64,000 nucleotides of DNA from an uncultured Bacilli bacterium (lineage in GTDB: Bacteria > Bacillota_I > Bacilli_A > RF39 > UBA660), in contig CAKPMB010000002.1 of the NCBI GenBank assembly GCA_934167885.1, positions 62,001-126,000 of the forward strand, written 5' to 3'. The notes below the pieces were generated by a model, which was not told where the DNA came from, did no database searches, and saw nothing but the letters and a program-made list of their open reading frames with translations. This document shows, in pieces, positions 36,694 to 46,550 of the stretch (position 1 is the first letter of the stretch; each line of letters begins with the position of its first letter). The position numbers and the translations under genes were made by a program.

Positions 36694-37653
36694 TTAAAGC
36701 ATACTATTACTTTTTTCTTTTAAGAACGTTATTAATTCTTCTTTTTGATTATCACTAATATTTAAACTCTTTATATTATTCATCGTATTTTTTACAATTT
36801 GTAATAATTTAAGATCACAATTATTAACCAAAAGACAATATTCATTAATAATATCTGTATTTAATATTGTCATATCTTCACTATTTATACTTACTAAGTA
36901 ATTATTCTCTATAAGTTCATCAATAAGTTCATATACTGAAAAATTACTATAAGTATTAATAAGCTTTGATATTGAAAACATAAGCATAATATTATTCGTT
37001 TTAGCAAGTGAAATTATTTCACGTTCAACATACCCTAATTCATAAATAATACGATAGGCATGTTCATAAATATCACGGCTTTGATTATTAATTTTATTAT
37101 CATATGATAAAACATATGGCACATCTTCTCTTATCATTTTATCAAATAGATATATATAATCACCAAGGTTAGTAATACGTTCTTTTTTAAAATAAATAAA
37201 CGCTACCCCCTTATCTTTATATTCATGATATATTCTTATAAGATCAAGATTTTCTTCCTTCTCTAGAGTATCACTTGCACATAAAGCAAGTTTTAGTTGC
37301 ATGTTGCTCTTAGCAATTTCATCAAGAGCAATATTCACTAAATATTCAGCTGGAATCTTTTTATTATATAAAGGTAAATCTAAGTAAATTTCACCATACA
37401 TTACTGATGACGATGATAGTCTTTCAATTAAATCACGTAACGCTTTACGCACATTCTTTTCATTATTTAGTAATTTAACTGGAAGTTCTAAGCATTTATC
37501 ATAATCATTCAGCTTCAAAGTATTCATAGATAACATATCATCATAGTTCGTATCTTTATCCATTGAATAAAGAAGCGATTCACTAACCGAACTTAAAAAA
37601 TTGATATGTAAATCTATTTTAGGAACATTTTTTATATTTTCAAAAGATATCAT
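36694..37653 (-). CDS. Adenosine deaminase-like protein lacking metal ligands
   Basis: 319 residues, the length of adenosine deaminase. The alignment by eye is good at both ends: NVPKIDLHINFLSSVSESLL matches the PKVELHxHLxGS start, and SINSEDMTILNTDIINEY matches the SxNTDDPxxFxxxLxxEY end. However, the second histidine of HxH is Asn, the metal-binding Asp of NTDD is Glu, and no HAGE or GH motif is visible. It is probably a pseudo-enzyme that binds a nucleoside or regulates its neighbours rather than deaminating. It lies between prs and rpe. Confidence 0.65.
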   Translation of the reverse strand: MISFENIKNVPKIDLHINFLSSVSESLLYSMDKDTNYDDMLSMNTLKLNDYDKCLELPVKLLNNEKNVRKALRDLIERLSSSSVMYGEIYLDLPLYNKKIPAEYLVNIALDEIAKSNMQLKLALCASDTLEKEENLDLIRIYHEYKDKGVAFIYFKKERITNLGDYIYLFDKMIREDVPYVLSYDNKINNQSRDIYEHAYRIIYELGYVEREIISLAKTNNIMLMFSISKLINTYSNFSVYELIDELIENNYLVSINSEDMTILNTDIINEYCLLVNNCDLKLLQIVKNTMNNIKSLNISDNQKEELITFLKEKSNSML

Positions 37654-37686
37654 ATTCCCTCCATTTGGGTTATTATATAATAAAAA

Positions 37687-38340
37687 TTAATTTTTTTCAA
37701 CCTTACCTAAATAACGTAACTTAGTAATCGTATCTTGATAATTATCACTCTTAGTAATACAACTACCACTTACGATGATATCAACGTTTGAAAGTTTTGC
37801 ACAGTTTTCTAAATTAACCCCACCATCCACACTAAGCGTTATCTTCAAATTTTGCTTATTAATTAAATCACGCAAAGCATCAATTTTAGGAAGAACATCT
37901 TCAATAAAAGTTTGACCAGGAAGGCCTGGATTAACACTCATCACAAGAATCTGATCAATCTTATCTAAATAAGGAATAATTTTATCAATATCATCACCTG
38001 GATTAAGAGCAATTCCTGCCTTAATACCATATTCTTTAATACGCTCCAAAACTTCCGCTACATTATTACGAATATCTAAATGAACCGACATTGATGCCAC
38101 ATTTAGACTAGCATAATCATCAATATAATTTAGAGGTTTCATTACCATTAAATGAACATCTAATCTCTTTTTAGTATAATAACCAATCTTTTTTAATTCA
38201 TTAAAACTCATTGTCTTATTTTGCACGTATTTGCCATCCATGACATCGACATGAATAAAATCAACATCCGTTTTATCAAGTTCCATCAAGGTGCTACCAA
38301 TATTTTTAACACCTAAATATGAAACAGCAATTTTTTTCAT
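37687..38340 (-). CDS. rpe: Ribulose-phosphate 3-epimerase
   Basis: 217 residues. It has the barrel motifs DFIHVDVMDGKYV, LDVHLMVMKP, MSVNPGLPGQTF (usually NPGFGGQ) and LSVDGGVN. It interconverts ribulose and xylulose 5-phosphate. It follows rsgA by six bases, the order found in Bacillus. Confidence 0.95.
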   Translation of the reverse strand: MKKIAVSYLGVKNIGSTLMELDKTDVDFIHVDVMDGKYVQNKTMSFNELKKIGYYTKKRLDVHLMVMKPLNYIDDYASLNVASMSVHLDIRNNVAEVLERIKEYGIKAGIALNPGDDIDKIIPYLDKIDQILVMSVNPGLPGQTFIEDVLPKIDALRDLINKQNLKITLSVDGGVNLENCAKLSNVDIIVSGSCITKSDNYQDTITKLRYLGKVEKN

Positions 38341-38346
38341 ACTAAC

Positions 38347-39204
38347 CTACCTTCTTTTATACTTTTCACTTTCTTCTAAACCTGTAAGAAGAAATTTATG
38401 ATAATTTACAATTCTTGATGGCAAAATAAGGCCATCCATTGACGCTTTCAATACATTACATTCACTTTCCCTATCATGCATACAGTCACTATATGGACAT
38501 GGATAATTCTTAAATTCAATGAACGAATCACGTATTTCTTTTTTGGTCATATTACCAAATTCAAGTGAAGAAAAACCTGGAGTATCCAAAATCATACCAC
38601 CAAACAAAGAGAATATTTCAATATGACGTGTTGTATGACGACCTCTTCCTAAAGCCTTACTAACTTCACCCGTTGAAAGTGATAAACATGGCATTAATTT
38701 ATTTAATAAACTACTCTTACCAGCACCCGTCTGACCTATAAAGACCGTCACTTCATCTTTAAATAAACTCTTTATCTTATCAAGTTCTGTATTTAATAAA
38801 ACAGGATAACCAATACTTTCATAATAAGCCATTATTTTAGATATTTTAGAAAATTCATCATCCGTAATTAAATCTTTCTTAGTTAAACAAATAATGGGTT
38901 TTATATGATTAAATTCAAGTTCAACCAATATCTTATCTAAAAGGTTATCACTAAAATCTGGTAATTTAAGACTAGTAACAATAAACGCTTGCGTTATATT
39001 ACTAACAGGTGGTCTTCTAATTGTATTTTTTCTTGGTAATATTTCTAAAAGAACTTTTTTATCCTTATCAATTTTAACATAATCACCAACTAAAGGAAGT
39101 AGTTGCATAGCACGAAACTTTCCCCTTATCGTGCATACAATTACTTCCTCATCTATTTTAACAAAACATTTATCACTTAATATTTTTATAATTAATCCAA
39201 CCAT
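38347..39204 (-). CDS. rsgA: Ribosome small subunit GTPase RsgA
   Basis: 285 residues. An OB fold (residues 1-65), a circularly permuted GTPase with CLTKKDL before GQTGAGKSSL, then DTPGFSSLE, and a C-terminal zinc site (CPYSDCMHDRESEC). It helps mature the 30S subunit. It follows prkC by eight bases. Confidence 0.96.
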   Translation of the reverse strand: MVGLIIKILSDKCFVKIDEEVIVCTIRGKFRAMQLLPLVGDYVKIDKDKKVLLEILPRKNTIRRPPVSNITQAFIVTSLKLPDFSDNLLDKILVELEFNHIKPIICLTKKDLITDDEFSKISKIMAYYESIGYPVLLNTELDKIKSLFKDEVTVFIGQTGAGKSSLLNKLMPCLSLSTGEVSKALGRGRHTTRHIEIFSLFGGMILDTPGFSSLEFGNMTKKEIRDSFIEFKNYPCPYSDCMHDRESECNVLKASMDGLILPSRIVNYHKFLLTGLEESEKYKRR

Positions 39205-39212
39205 TTAGCCAC

Positions 39213-40928
39213 CTATTCATTAGTATTATTATCAGTATTCTCATCAACAGGAGCATTTTTAGCAACCGTTATCGTAATCGAAATTCCTGAGACAATTGGT
39301 GAATCAGATACTCGACTTTGACCTATTATTTCACCATCTTTGTAATCATTACGACTTTCATATTTAAAGTTAACAATAACCCCATATTCATCACAAAAAC
39401 GTTTAATATCCTCAACAGTCCATTCACCATTAGTAAAATCTGGATATTTTAAGACTTTATTAGGAATATACAAAGTAATATTATCACCACTTGATACTTT
39501 TGTGCCAACTTCTAAGTCTTGACCTATAACTTCTTGTTCACCATATTCTTTATCATCTTCAGGCTCTTTCTTCTCAATAATAACATTCAAGCCATACTTA
39601 GTTTCAAGAATAGTTTTAACTTCAATATAATTCTTACCAAGATAATTTTCAATTAAGTAGACAGCCGAACCAGTTGATTCATAAAGAATTATTTCAGTGC
39701 CTTTCTTGACAACACGGCCAATCGATGGTGAAGTTTTTACAACCATACCTTTTTCAATGGTTTCACTTGAAACATATTCAACCTGCACAGCAACTTCAAA
39801 ACCTTTATCACGAAGAATAGTTTCAGCATCTTGAATACTCTTATTAGAAACATCTGGAATCTTTACATCAGGAACTTCTGACATTTTAGGATATATAACA
39901 AATATTCCTACCAAAACTAAGACAATTAATAAGAAAACACCCGATAAAATCCATAAAACCATATTAGCACGACTATCTTTATCGTCATCATCATCAATAA
40001 TTAATTCTTTTTTCTCTTTATTTTCATCCTTTACTAAGACATCACTATCATCATTTATATCATGTTCAGGATATTTAAAGACAATTTTAGGCTCATCCTT
40101 ACGTTCTTCATTCAAAGCAGTTAGTAAATCATCATGCATCTCTTTAGCCGAAGCATAACGATTCTTAGGATTCTTAGCCGTAGCTTTTAATACAATATTC
40201 TCAATACTTTGAGGAATAGATGGATTAATAGCTCGCACACTAGGAATATCATCTCTTATTTGTTTTAGAGCAATTTCAACGGCATTATCACCTTTAAAAG
40301 GCAAATTACCTGTTAAAAGTTCAAAGAACAAAATACCCATTGAATAAATATCGCTCTTAACCGTTGAACCTTTACCACTTGCTTGTTCTGGTGGAAGATA
40401 ATGAACACTTCCCATAACAGAATTAGTTTGTGTTAATTGGGTATTATTCAAGGCCATAGCAATACCAAAATCGGTTATTTTTATTTCACCATTCTCTTGA
40501 ATCATAATATTTTGAGGTTTCAAATCACGGTGAATAATATAACCTTCATGCGCATGTTCAACACCATCGGTTAATTGAAGCATAATATCAATACACTCTG
40601 AAATAGTTAAGGCACCACGCTTTTTAATTAATTGTTTTAAAGTCTTACCATCAACATATTCCATAACAATATAATAAACACCTTTATCTTCACCTACATC
40701 ATACATTTCAACAATATTAGGATGTGACAAACTAGATGCTTGGAGGGCCTCTCGTTGAAACCTCCTTACAAACTTCTCATCATTCGCTAAATCGCCTCTT
40801 AAAACTTTTATAGCAACATTACGATTTAAAATAACATCATAAGCTAAATAAACATTAGCCATACCACCTTCGCCAATAGGCTTAATTATTTCATAACGAT
40901 CATTAATTTTAGTCCCCTTATTTATCAT
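39213..40928 (-). CDS. prkC: PASTA-domain serine/threonine kinase
   Basis: About 571 residues. The start at 40928 follows AAGAAGGTG and overlaps the end of prpC by 11 bases. The kinase domain has GEGGMANVY, AIKVLR, HRDLKPQNIM and ITDFGIA. An acidic linker leads to a membrane helix (MVLWILSGVFLLIVLVLVGI) near residue 330, then three extracellular PASTA domains, the first starting VPDVKIPDVSNKS. It senses cell-wall fragments and phosphorylates translation and division proteins. The acidic tail ends NTDNNTNE. Confidence 0.96.
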   Translation of the reverse strand: MINKGTKINDRYEIIKPIGEGGMANVYLAYDVILNRNVAIKVLRGDLANDEKFVRRFQREALQASSLSHPNIVEMYDVGEDKGVYYIVMEYVDGKTLKQLIKKRGALTISECIDIMLQLTDGVEHAHEGYIIHRDLKPQNIMIQENGEIKITDFGIAMALNNTQLTQTNSVMGSVHYLPPEQASGKGSTVKSDIYSMGILFFELLTGNLPFKGDNAVEIALKQIRDDIPSVRAINPSIPQSIENIVLKATAKNPKNRYASAKEMHDDLLTALNEERKDEPKIVFKYPEHDINDDSDVLVKDENKEKKELIIDDDDDKDSRANMVLWILSGVFLLIVLVLVGIFVIYPKMSEVPDVKIPDVSNKSIQDAETILRDKGFEVAVQVEYVSSETIEKGMVVKTSPSIGRVVKKGTEIILYESTGSAVYLIENYLGKNYIEVKTILETKYGLNVIIEKKEPEDDKEYGEQEVIGQDLEVGTKVSSGDNITLYIPNKVLKYPDFTNGEWTVEDIKRFCDEYGVIVNFKYESRNDYKDGEIIGQSRVSDSPIVSGISITITVAKNAPVDENTDNNTNE

Positions 40929-41670
40929 TTTTAACACCTTCTTTATTCTTTTCAAGATAAGCTATTGATATATTATCAAGGCCACCACGATTATTACATT
41001 TATGAATTAATTTCACAATCTTCTCTTCTATTTCAAGATCACTAACCAAAACTTTTTCAATTTGATCATAATCTAACATATTAGTAACCCCATCACTACA
41101 TAACATAACACCTGATACATTGATATCACAATCAAAAATATCCGCTTCAATTGGATCATTAGCTCCAAGTGCTTTCATTAAAACATTTTTTCGTGGATGA
41201 TTTCGAGCTTCTTCTTCCGTTAATTCACCAGCTTGCACTAATAAATTAACCAAAGAATGATCATACGTAATCTTATGAAGCTTATTATCTTTTAGGACAA
41301 AACCACTCGAGTCCCCAATATTAGCAATCAACAAATATTCATCGGTTGAAATAGCCATAACAAGAGTTGTGCCCATCCCCTTACTTTCAGGATGTTCCTT
41401 GACATATTTAAATATTTTACTATTAACTTCATTCACACTATCATTTATCCAATTAATAGCCTGTTCTTTGGTCATTTTATAGAAGCTTTCCTGAAAATGA
41501 TGTCCTAAATAACTTATAACAATACTACTCGCTACTTCGCCACAAGAATGTCCCCCCATTCCATCAGCGACAGCTAATAAATAGTGTCCCTCACTACTTT
41601 TAACAATTATAACACTATCTTCATTATGTTCTCTAATTTTTCCTGCATCTGTTAAATAAAAGGATTTCAT
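40918..41670 (-). CDS. prpC: PP2C-type protein phosphatase
   Basis: 250 residues. Metal-binding motifs: DAGKIREHNEDS, AVADGMGGHSCG, NIGDSSGFV, CSDGVTNM and GGLDNISIAYL. It reverses PrkC phosphorylation. It overlaps prkC, and its start shares a base with the stop of rlmN. Confidence 0.96.
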   Translation of the reverse strand: MKSFYLTDAGKIREHNEDSVIIVKSSEGHYLLAVADGMGGHSCGEVASSIVISYLGHHFQESFYKMTKEQAINWINDSVNEVNSKIFKYVKEHPESKGMGTTLVMAISTDEYLLIANIGDSSGFVLKDNKLHKITYDHSLVNLLVQAGELTEEEARNHPRKNVLMKALGANDPIEADIFDCDINVSGVMLCSDGVTNMLDYDQIEKVLVSDLEIEEKIVKLIHKCNNRGGLDNISIAYLEKNKEGVKNDK

Positions 41671-42692
41671 TAAACCACTTCTCCTTTAGCTCGTAATTGT
41701 CCACAAGCAGCATCTATATTGCCACCAAATTCTCTTCTTATAGTGACATTTATTTTATTCTTCTTTAGTATATCATAAAATTTCATAATTTGTTCCCTAT
41801 TACTTCTTTTAAATGAAATATTATTAGTTTCATTATAAGGAATCAAATTAACATAACAATTAATTCCCTTTAAAAGTTCACTAAGTTCTTTCGCACACTC
41901 CAATGAATCATTAACTTGCGATAACATAATATATTCAAAAGTAACCCGTCTATTAGTCTTTTTAATATAATATTTAATCGCTTCCATCACTTTTGATAGT
42001 GGATAAGCTTTATTAATATTCATAATTTGTGAACGAATCTTATCATTAGGAGCATGCAAACTAATCGCTAAATTAACCTGATATGGAAAATCACTAAATT
42101 CATATATTTTAGGAACAATACCACAAGTTGATATTGTAATATGACGACTACCCAAATTTATACCTTTACAATCATTTACAATACTAACAAATTTACATAC
42201 ATTATCATAGTTATCAAAAGGTTCACCAATACCCATTAAAACAACATGACTAATACGAATATTCATCGCTTCTTCAATTAACAAAATCTGCATAACCATT
42301 TCACTTGGTGTTAAATTACGAATCTTTTTAAGACGTCCACTTTCACAAAAGTGACAACCCATATTACAACCAATCTCAGTGGAAATACATAAACTACTAC
42401 CATAATCATGATGCATCAAAACCGCCTCAATCGCATGATTATCAGATAAAGTAATTAAAAATTTATCAACATCATCACCACTTTGTCTAATTGAAATATG
42501 AATATCATCAAAATTAAAATCACGTTCTAATTTTTCAATCAAACCAAGTGATAAATTACTCATACTTTTAAAATCTTTAACACGTTTAACATACAACCAA
42601 TCAATTATTTGTAAAGTGCGATACTTTTTTTCACCATTTGAAACTAAATAATTTTCAAGGTCTTCTCTATTTAAATTGTATATACTTTCCAT
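41670..42692 (-). CDS. rlmN: 23S rRNA/tRNA adenine C2-methyltransferase RlmN
   Basis: About 340 residues; the start at 42692 follows GGGTG. The radical SAM cluster motif is CNMGCHFC, followed by MGIGEPFDNYDN and the C-terminal catalytic cysteine in NIDAACGQL. It methylates A2503 of 23S rRNA and A37 of some tRNAs. It opens the rlmN-prpC-prkC-rsgA-rpe run. Confidence 0.96.
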   Translation of the reverse strand: MESIYNLNREDLENYLVSNGEKKYRTLQIIDWLYVKRVKDFKSMSNLSLGLIEKLERDFNFDDIHISIRQSGDDVDKFLITLSDNHAIEAVLMHHDYGSSLCISTEIGCNMGCHFCESGRLKKIRNLTPSEMVMQILLIEEAMNIRISHVVLMGIGEPFDNYDNVCKFVSIVNDCKGINLGSRHITISTCGIVPKIYEFSDFPYQVNLAISLHAPNDKIRSQIMNINKAYPLSKVMEAIKYYIKKTNRRVTFEYIMLSQVNDSLECAKELSELLKGINCYVNLIPYNETNNISFKRSNREQIMKFYDILKKNKINVTIRREFGGNIDAACGQLRAKGEVV

Positions 42693-42728
42693 ACAAACAC
42701 CCATAATAATTGTAACATACCCCATATT

Positions 42729-42761
42729 AAAAAAAAATAAAAACCTTATCTTTTAAGATAA
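42729..42761. terminator. Terminator after BspA-like gene 2
   Basis: Perfect palindrome TTATCTT/AAGATAA (42746-42761) flanked by long T runs on both strands; it ends the BspA-like transcript before rlmN. Confidence 0.75.
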
Positions 42762-42790
42762 TTTTTTTATTTTTAAATATATCAGCAAAA

Positions 42791-44437
42791 CTAAGCTTTA
42801 ATAGTAACATTTGATGTTGACCATGAAGATGGATGATCGTTAGTAGCAGTCAAAACCCAATTCTGAGATTCTACATTTTTAACCTTAACCTTCGACAAAC
42901 CGCTATTAACACCCATATTATAAAACATATTTTTAAAATTTTTAGATGCCATAGAACTAGATGATAAATCAAATGAACTTAAATCAAGATCTATCAGATT
43001 GTTACAACAATAGAACATATTGCTCATATCCGTTACGTTACTTATATCAAATGAAGTTAAATCTAATGTTTCTAAAGTTCTACAAAATGTAAACATCTCA
43101 GATGTAGTAGTAACATTTCTAATATCAAAGCTACTTAAATTGAGATTTTGCATAGCATAACAACCTGAAAACATAGAAAGCATGGTTTTAACGCTGCTTG
43201 TATCAAAATTACTTAAATCTAATGTTTCTAAACTTGTGCAATTTTGAAACATCCACATCATATAAACAACCTTGCTAGTATCAATGTTTGTAAAATCAAT
43301 TTTGGACAAAGAACTCCAAGAATTAAATAGTGATTCTCCACCACCTACATCCAAATATGTCAAACCATCACTAGCCACATATAAAATATATTTACCACTA
43401 TTATTTGCATCGTCTTCTAACCAACCTTTAACACTACCGTTAGAACTACTAGCTGTTAAATCAGCTTTTATAGATGCTGAATTATACTTGGAATCGATAC
43501 TTGCTTGAGTATCATTAATGAAATAAACTTCCGTAATATTTTCTTTCTGAGCCTCTATTTCATCGCTCCAATAACCCATAACATTCTGCGTATCACTCCA
43601 TACAGCATATAATATTTTTCCAGTGCCTGAGTAAGCATCACCAGGTTTATATTCTGGGACTGTTGCATCTTTCGATGTTGCCCATCCCAAAAATCCCTTT
43701 CCTTCTTTTTTTGGCCGTTTAGTGGTTACTTTATTGGTTGTTAAACTTGTTTTTTCGGGAGCATTTTCACCACCATTCGCATCATATATTAAACTAGATA
43801 CGTCCATGTAATTAAGATTAGCACGCACATTTATTTTGAAACTTGCATATTTCTTTTCAAACTCAGCTGTTGAATATACATGCTTATTTGTAGTATCAAC
43901 AGTATTTGTTGTATCAGTTATCATAACATTATCATTTATCCATAAGCGAATTTTATAATTATTTACTGTTGGGGTATCAGCACTTGTGCCACTTGGGAAT
44001 GATCCATAATAAATATCTTGCTTATTTAAATTATCATATATTTCATTTTCAAATATTAAATTATTATTTTCATATAGGGATAATTTAATATCAGTATCTG
44101 AAAATCTTGTCTTTGAATCAATTGTATTACCGTATTCCATTTCAATAGCATAATATATTGTTTTTGGACTTTCATTGAAACCGGTTACAGTCCATTCAAA
44201 TTCAACACCTCGCGTTAAGGCTTCTTCATCTGTTAATGGAAAAGCATTTTCAAGGGTTACATTATTACCCGTTGTTTCGTTATATATAACACCCATCTTA
44301 CCGCCTTCGATTTCGTGTGTGTATAATCCTGTTCTGCTATAAGTAAAGAAAGCATATGATCCGCCTATTACTATAAGGACAAAACCTATTGAAAATATAA
44401 TTGCTGGTAATTTTCTAAATTTATCTAACTTCTTCAT
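42791..44437 (-). CDS. BspA-like leucine-rich surface protein with TasA-type N-terminus (copy 2)
   Basis: 548 residues. A SipW/TasA-type N-terminus (IGFVLIVIGGSYAFFTYS), a camelysin-like beta domain, an InlB/Flg_new-type repeat (LIYDANGGENAPEKTS, GFLGWATSKDATVPEY) and five BspA-type (DUF285) units with the pattern LDLSxFDTSxVxxMxxMF. It ends with VKVKNVESQNWVLTATN and STSNVTIKA, without LPxTG. BspA-like proteins mediate host or matrix adhesion in other gut and oral bacteria. It is the second of a tandem pair. Confidence 0.85.
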   Translation of the reverse strand: MKKLDKFRKLPAIIFSIGFVLIVIGGSYAFFTYSRTGLYTHEIEGGKMGVIYNETTGNNVTLENAFPLTDEEALTRGVEFEWTVTGFNESPKTIYYAIEMEYGNTIDSKTRFSDTDIKLSLYENNNLIFENEIYDNLNKQDIYYGSFPSGTSADTPTVNNYKIRLWINDNVMITDTTNTVDTTNKHVYSTAEFEKKYASFKINVRANLNYMDVSSLIYDANGGENAPEKTSLTTNKVTTKRPKKEGKGFLGWATSKDATVPEYKPGDAYSGTGKILYAVWSDTQNVMGYWSDEIEAQKENITEVYFINDTQASIDSKYNSASIKADLTASSSNGSVKGWLEDDANNSGKYILYVASDGLTYLDVGGGESLFNSWSSLSKIDFTNIDTSKVVYMMWMFQNCTSLETLDLSNFDTSSVKTMLSMFSGCYAMQNLNLSSFDIRNVTTTSEMFTFCRTLETLDLTSFDISNVTDMSNMFYCCNNLIDLDLSSFDLSSSSMASKNFKNMFYNMGVNSGLSKVKVKNVESQNWVLTATNDHPSSWSTSNVTIKA

Positions 44438-44459
44438 GCGTAACCTCTATTCTATAACT

Positions 44460-44490
44460 AGTATACCATATTTATCGTATTTTTCTATAT
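44460..44490 (-). promoter_or_regulatory. Extended -10 promoter of BspA-like gene 2
   Basis: TGGTATACT on the minus strand (-10 at 44460-44465) within a roughly 60-base upstream segment nearly identical to that of copy 1. Confidence 0.6.
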
Positions 44491-44494
44491 TTTT

Positions 44495-46273
44495 TTATGC
44501 TTGAACTAATACATTTGATGTTGACCATGAAGTTGGATGAGCATTTTCAGCGCTTAATACCCAACTTTGAGCGTTAGTATCTTTTACTTTAACTTGACAA
44601 GAACTATTCATACCATTAAACATTGAACCAAAACGTGTTAAAACAGTATTACTATCTGATAAGTCAAAAGAACTTATATTTAAAACCGTTATATTCTTGC
44701 AGCCTGAGAATATATAAGACATACTCGTTACTTTGCTTGTTGTAAAACTACTTAAATCTAAGCTTGTTAAGCCACTACAATTACTAAACATATAGGCCAT
44801 ATTTGTTAAATTAGTAGTAACAAAATTGCTTAAATCAATACTTTTTAGACTACTGCAAGTATTAAATATACTATTCATATCTGTAACTTTACTTGTATCA
44901 AAGCGACTAACGTCTATGGATGCTAGTTTTGAACAATTTGTAAACATACCACCAAGATTAGCTACTTGACTAGTATCAAAATTACTTACATCTACATTTA
45001 CTAAACTACTACATTTACCAAACATAAGCGACATTGTTTTAACATTGCTTGTATCGAAATGACTAACATCAACTGTTGTTAAACTGCTACAACCATTAAA
45101 CATTGCGGACATACTAGTTGTGCTACTTGTATCAACATTACTTAAATCTATTTTTGTTAAAGATGTATAACTTCCAAACAAGTTATAGGCTGTAGTTAAA
45201 TAAGTTGCACCATAACTTCCAATATACAAAATATATTTACCACTATTATTAGCATCATCTTCTAACCATCCTTTTACACTACCACTAGATGTTAAATCAA
45301 CTTTTATAGATGCAGAATTATATTTTGTATCAATATTTGTGTGTGTATCATTAACAAAATAAACTTCGGTAATATTTGCTTTTTGATCAGAAATAGTTGT
45401 TGGGAATGATGTTACCATAACATTTTTAGTATCACTCCAAACGGCATATAAAGTCCTACCAACTCCAGAATATGCGTCTCCTGATTTATACTCTGGAACT
45501 ATTGCATCAGATGAAGTTGCCCATCCTAAAAAGCCTTTTCCATCCATGGTAGGTTTCATGGAAGTTACTTTATTAGTTGTTAAACTAGTTTTTTCGGGAG
45601 CATTTTTACCACCATTCGCATCATATGTTAAATATCCTGTATCCATATAATTAAGATTAGCGCGCACATTAATTTTAAAACTTGCATAAAGATTAGAATA
45701 AGCACTACTTGAATAAACGGTTTTGCCGGTTGTATCGATAGTATCCGTTGTATCAGTAATAAAAACATTAGCATTTATCCATAAACGTAATTTGTAATTA
45801 TTAATAGTAGGAGTTTCTTTGCTTGTTCCGGTTGCAAACATTCCATAATAAATATCTTGCTTATTTAAATTATCAAATATTTTATTTTCAAATACTAAGT
45901 TATCGTTTTCGTAAAATGATAATTTAATATCACTATCTTTAAAACGAACTTTAGAAGTATTAGTATTACCATACACTATTTCAATAGCATAATATACTGG
46001 TTTAAAACTTTCATTATAACCTGTCACAGTCCATTCAAACTCTTTAGCATCCGTTAAAGCTTCTTCGTCGGTAAGTGGGAAAACATTTTCAAGTGTTACA
46101 TTATTGCCTGTTGCCTCATTATATACAACGCCCATTCTACCTCCTTCAATAACTTGATTATACATACCTGTCTTACTATAAGTAAAAAAAGCATATGATA
46201 CGCCTACTATTATAAAGACAAATCCTATTGAAAATATAATTATTGATAATTTTTTGAATCTATCTATCTTCAT
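44495..46273 (-). CDS. BspA-like leucine-rich surface protein with TasA-type N-terminus (copy 1)
   Basis: 592 residues, organised like its neighbour: SipW/TasA-type start (IGFVFIIVGVSYAFFTYS), camelysin-like domain with NYKLRLWINANVFITDTTD, an InlB-like repeat (LTYDANGGKNAPEKTS) and seven DUF285 units (IDVSRFDTSKVTDMNSIF and others). The end (VKVKDTNAQSWVLSAEN) matches copy 2. The higher unit count suggests repeat expansion or loss between copies. It is exported and probably adhesive. Confidence 0.85.
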   Translation of the reverse strand: MKIDRFKKLSIIIFSIGFVFIIVGVSYAFFTYSKTGMYNQVIEGGRMGVVYNEATGNNVTLENVFPLTDEEALTDAKEFEWTVTGYNESFKPVYYAIEIVYGNTNTSKVRFKDSDIKLSFYENDNLVFENKIFDNLNKQDIYYGMFATGTSKETPTINNYKLRLWINANVFITDTTDTIDTTGKTVYSSSAYSNLYASFKINVRANLNYMDTGYLTYDANGGKNAPEKTSLTTNKVTSMKPTMDGKGFLGWATSSDAIVPEYKSGDAYSGVGRTLYAVWSDTKNVMVTSFPTTISDQKANITEVYFVNDTHTNIDTKYNSASIKVDLTSSGSVKGWLEDDANNSGKYILYIGSYGATYLTTAYNLFGSYTSLTKIDLSNVDTSSTTSMSAMFNGCSSLTTVDVSHFDTSNVKTMSLMFGKCSSLVNVDVSNFDTSQVANLGGMFTNCSKLASIDVSRFDTSKVTDMNSIFNTCSSLKSIDLSNFVTTNLTNMAYMFSNCSGLTSLDLSSFTTSKVTSMSYIFSGCKNITVLNISSFDLSDSNTVLTRFGSMFNGMNSSCQVKVKDTNAQSWVLSAENAHPTSWSTSNVLVQA

Positions 46274-46295
46274 ACATAACCTCTATTCTATAACT

Positions 46296-46330
46296 AGTAT
46301 ATCATATTTATGCAATTTTTCTATATTTTT
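46296..46330 (-). promoter_or_regulatory. Extended -10 promoter of BspA-like gene 1
   Basis: TGATATACT on the minus strand (-10 at 46296-46301), followed by the GAGG ribosome site. The segment matches the copy 2 upstream region at all but a few positions. Confidence 0.6.
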
Positions 46331-46333
46331 TGA

Positions 46334-46363
46334 TAATAAAAAACTTTGGATTACTTTCCAAAG
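46334..46363 (-). terminator. Terminator after the small gene
   Basis: Stem CTTTGGA/TCCAAAG with a six-base loop followed by TTTTTTA on the minus strand; it includes the stop of the small gene. Confidence 0.75.
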
Positions 46364-46539
46364 CCTTTTTCAACATATTCTTTATCACTATTAATTTTTT
46401 TATATTGCGCATCTAATAGTTCTAATTCTTCTTTTAAAATTTTTAATACTATAGCTTTAGTATCATTTGATAAATTTGATTTTTCTACTTCACTATATGC
46501 TTTCTTTATAGCTTCTACTTTTTCTACTAACCAATTCAT
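46351..46539 (-). CDS. Small helical protein downstream of polA
   Basis: 62 residues. It is a real gene on the evidence of a strong ribosome site (AAAGGAGGATATT) before the ATG and a terminator at its end. The protein is charged and helical (LVEKVEAIKKAYSEVEKSNL, LKILKEELELLDAQYKKI) and may form a coiled coil. I do not recognise it. It starts 11 bases after polA and shares its transcript. Confidence 0.7.
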   Translation of the reverse strand: MNWLVEKVEAIKKAYSEVEKSNLSNDTKAIVLKILKEELELLDAQYKKINSDKEYVEKGFGK

Positions 46540-46550
46540 AATATCCTCCT

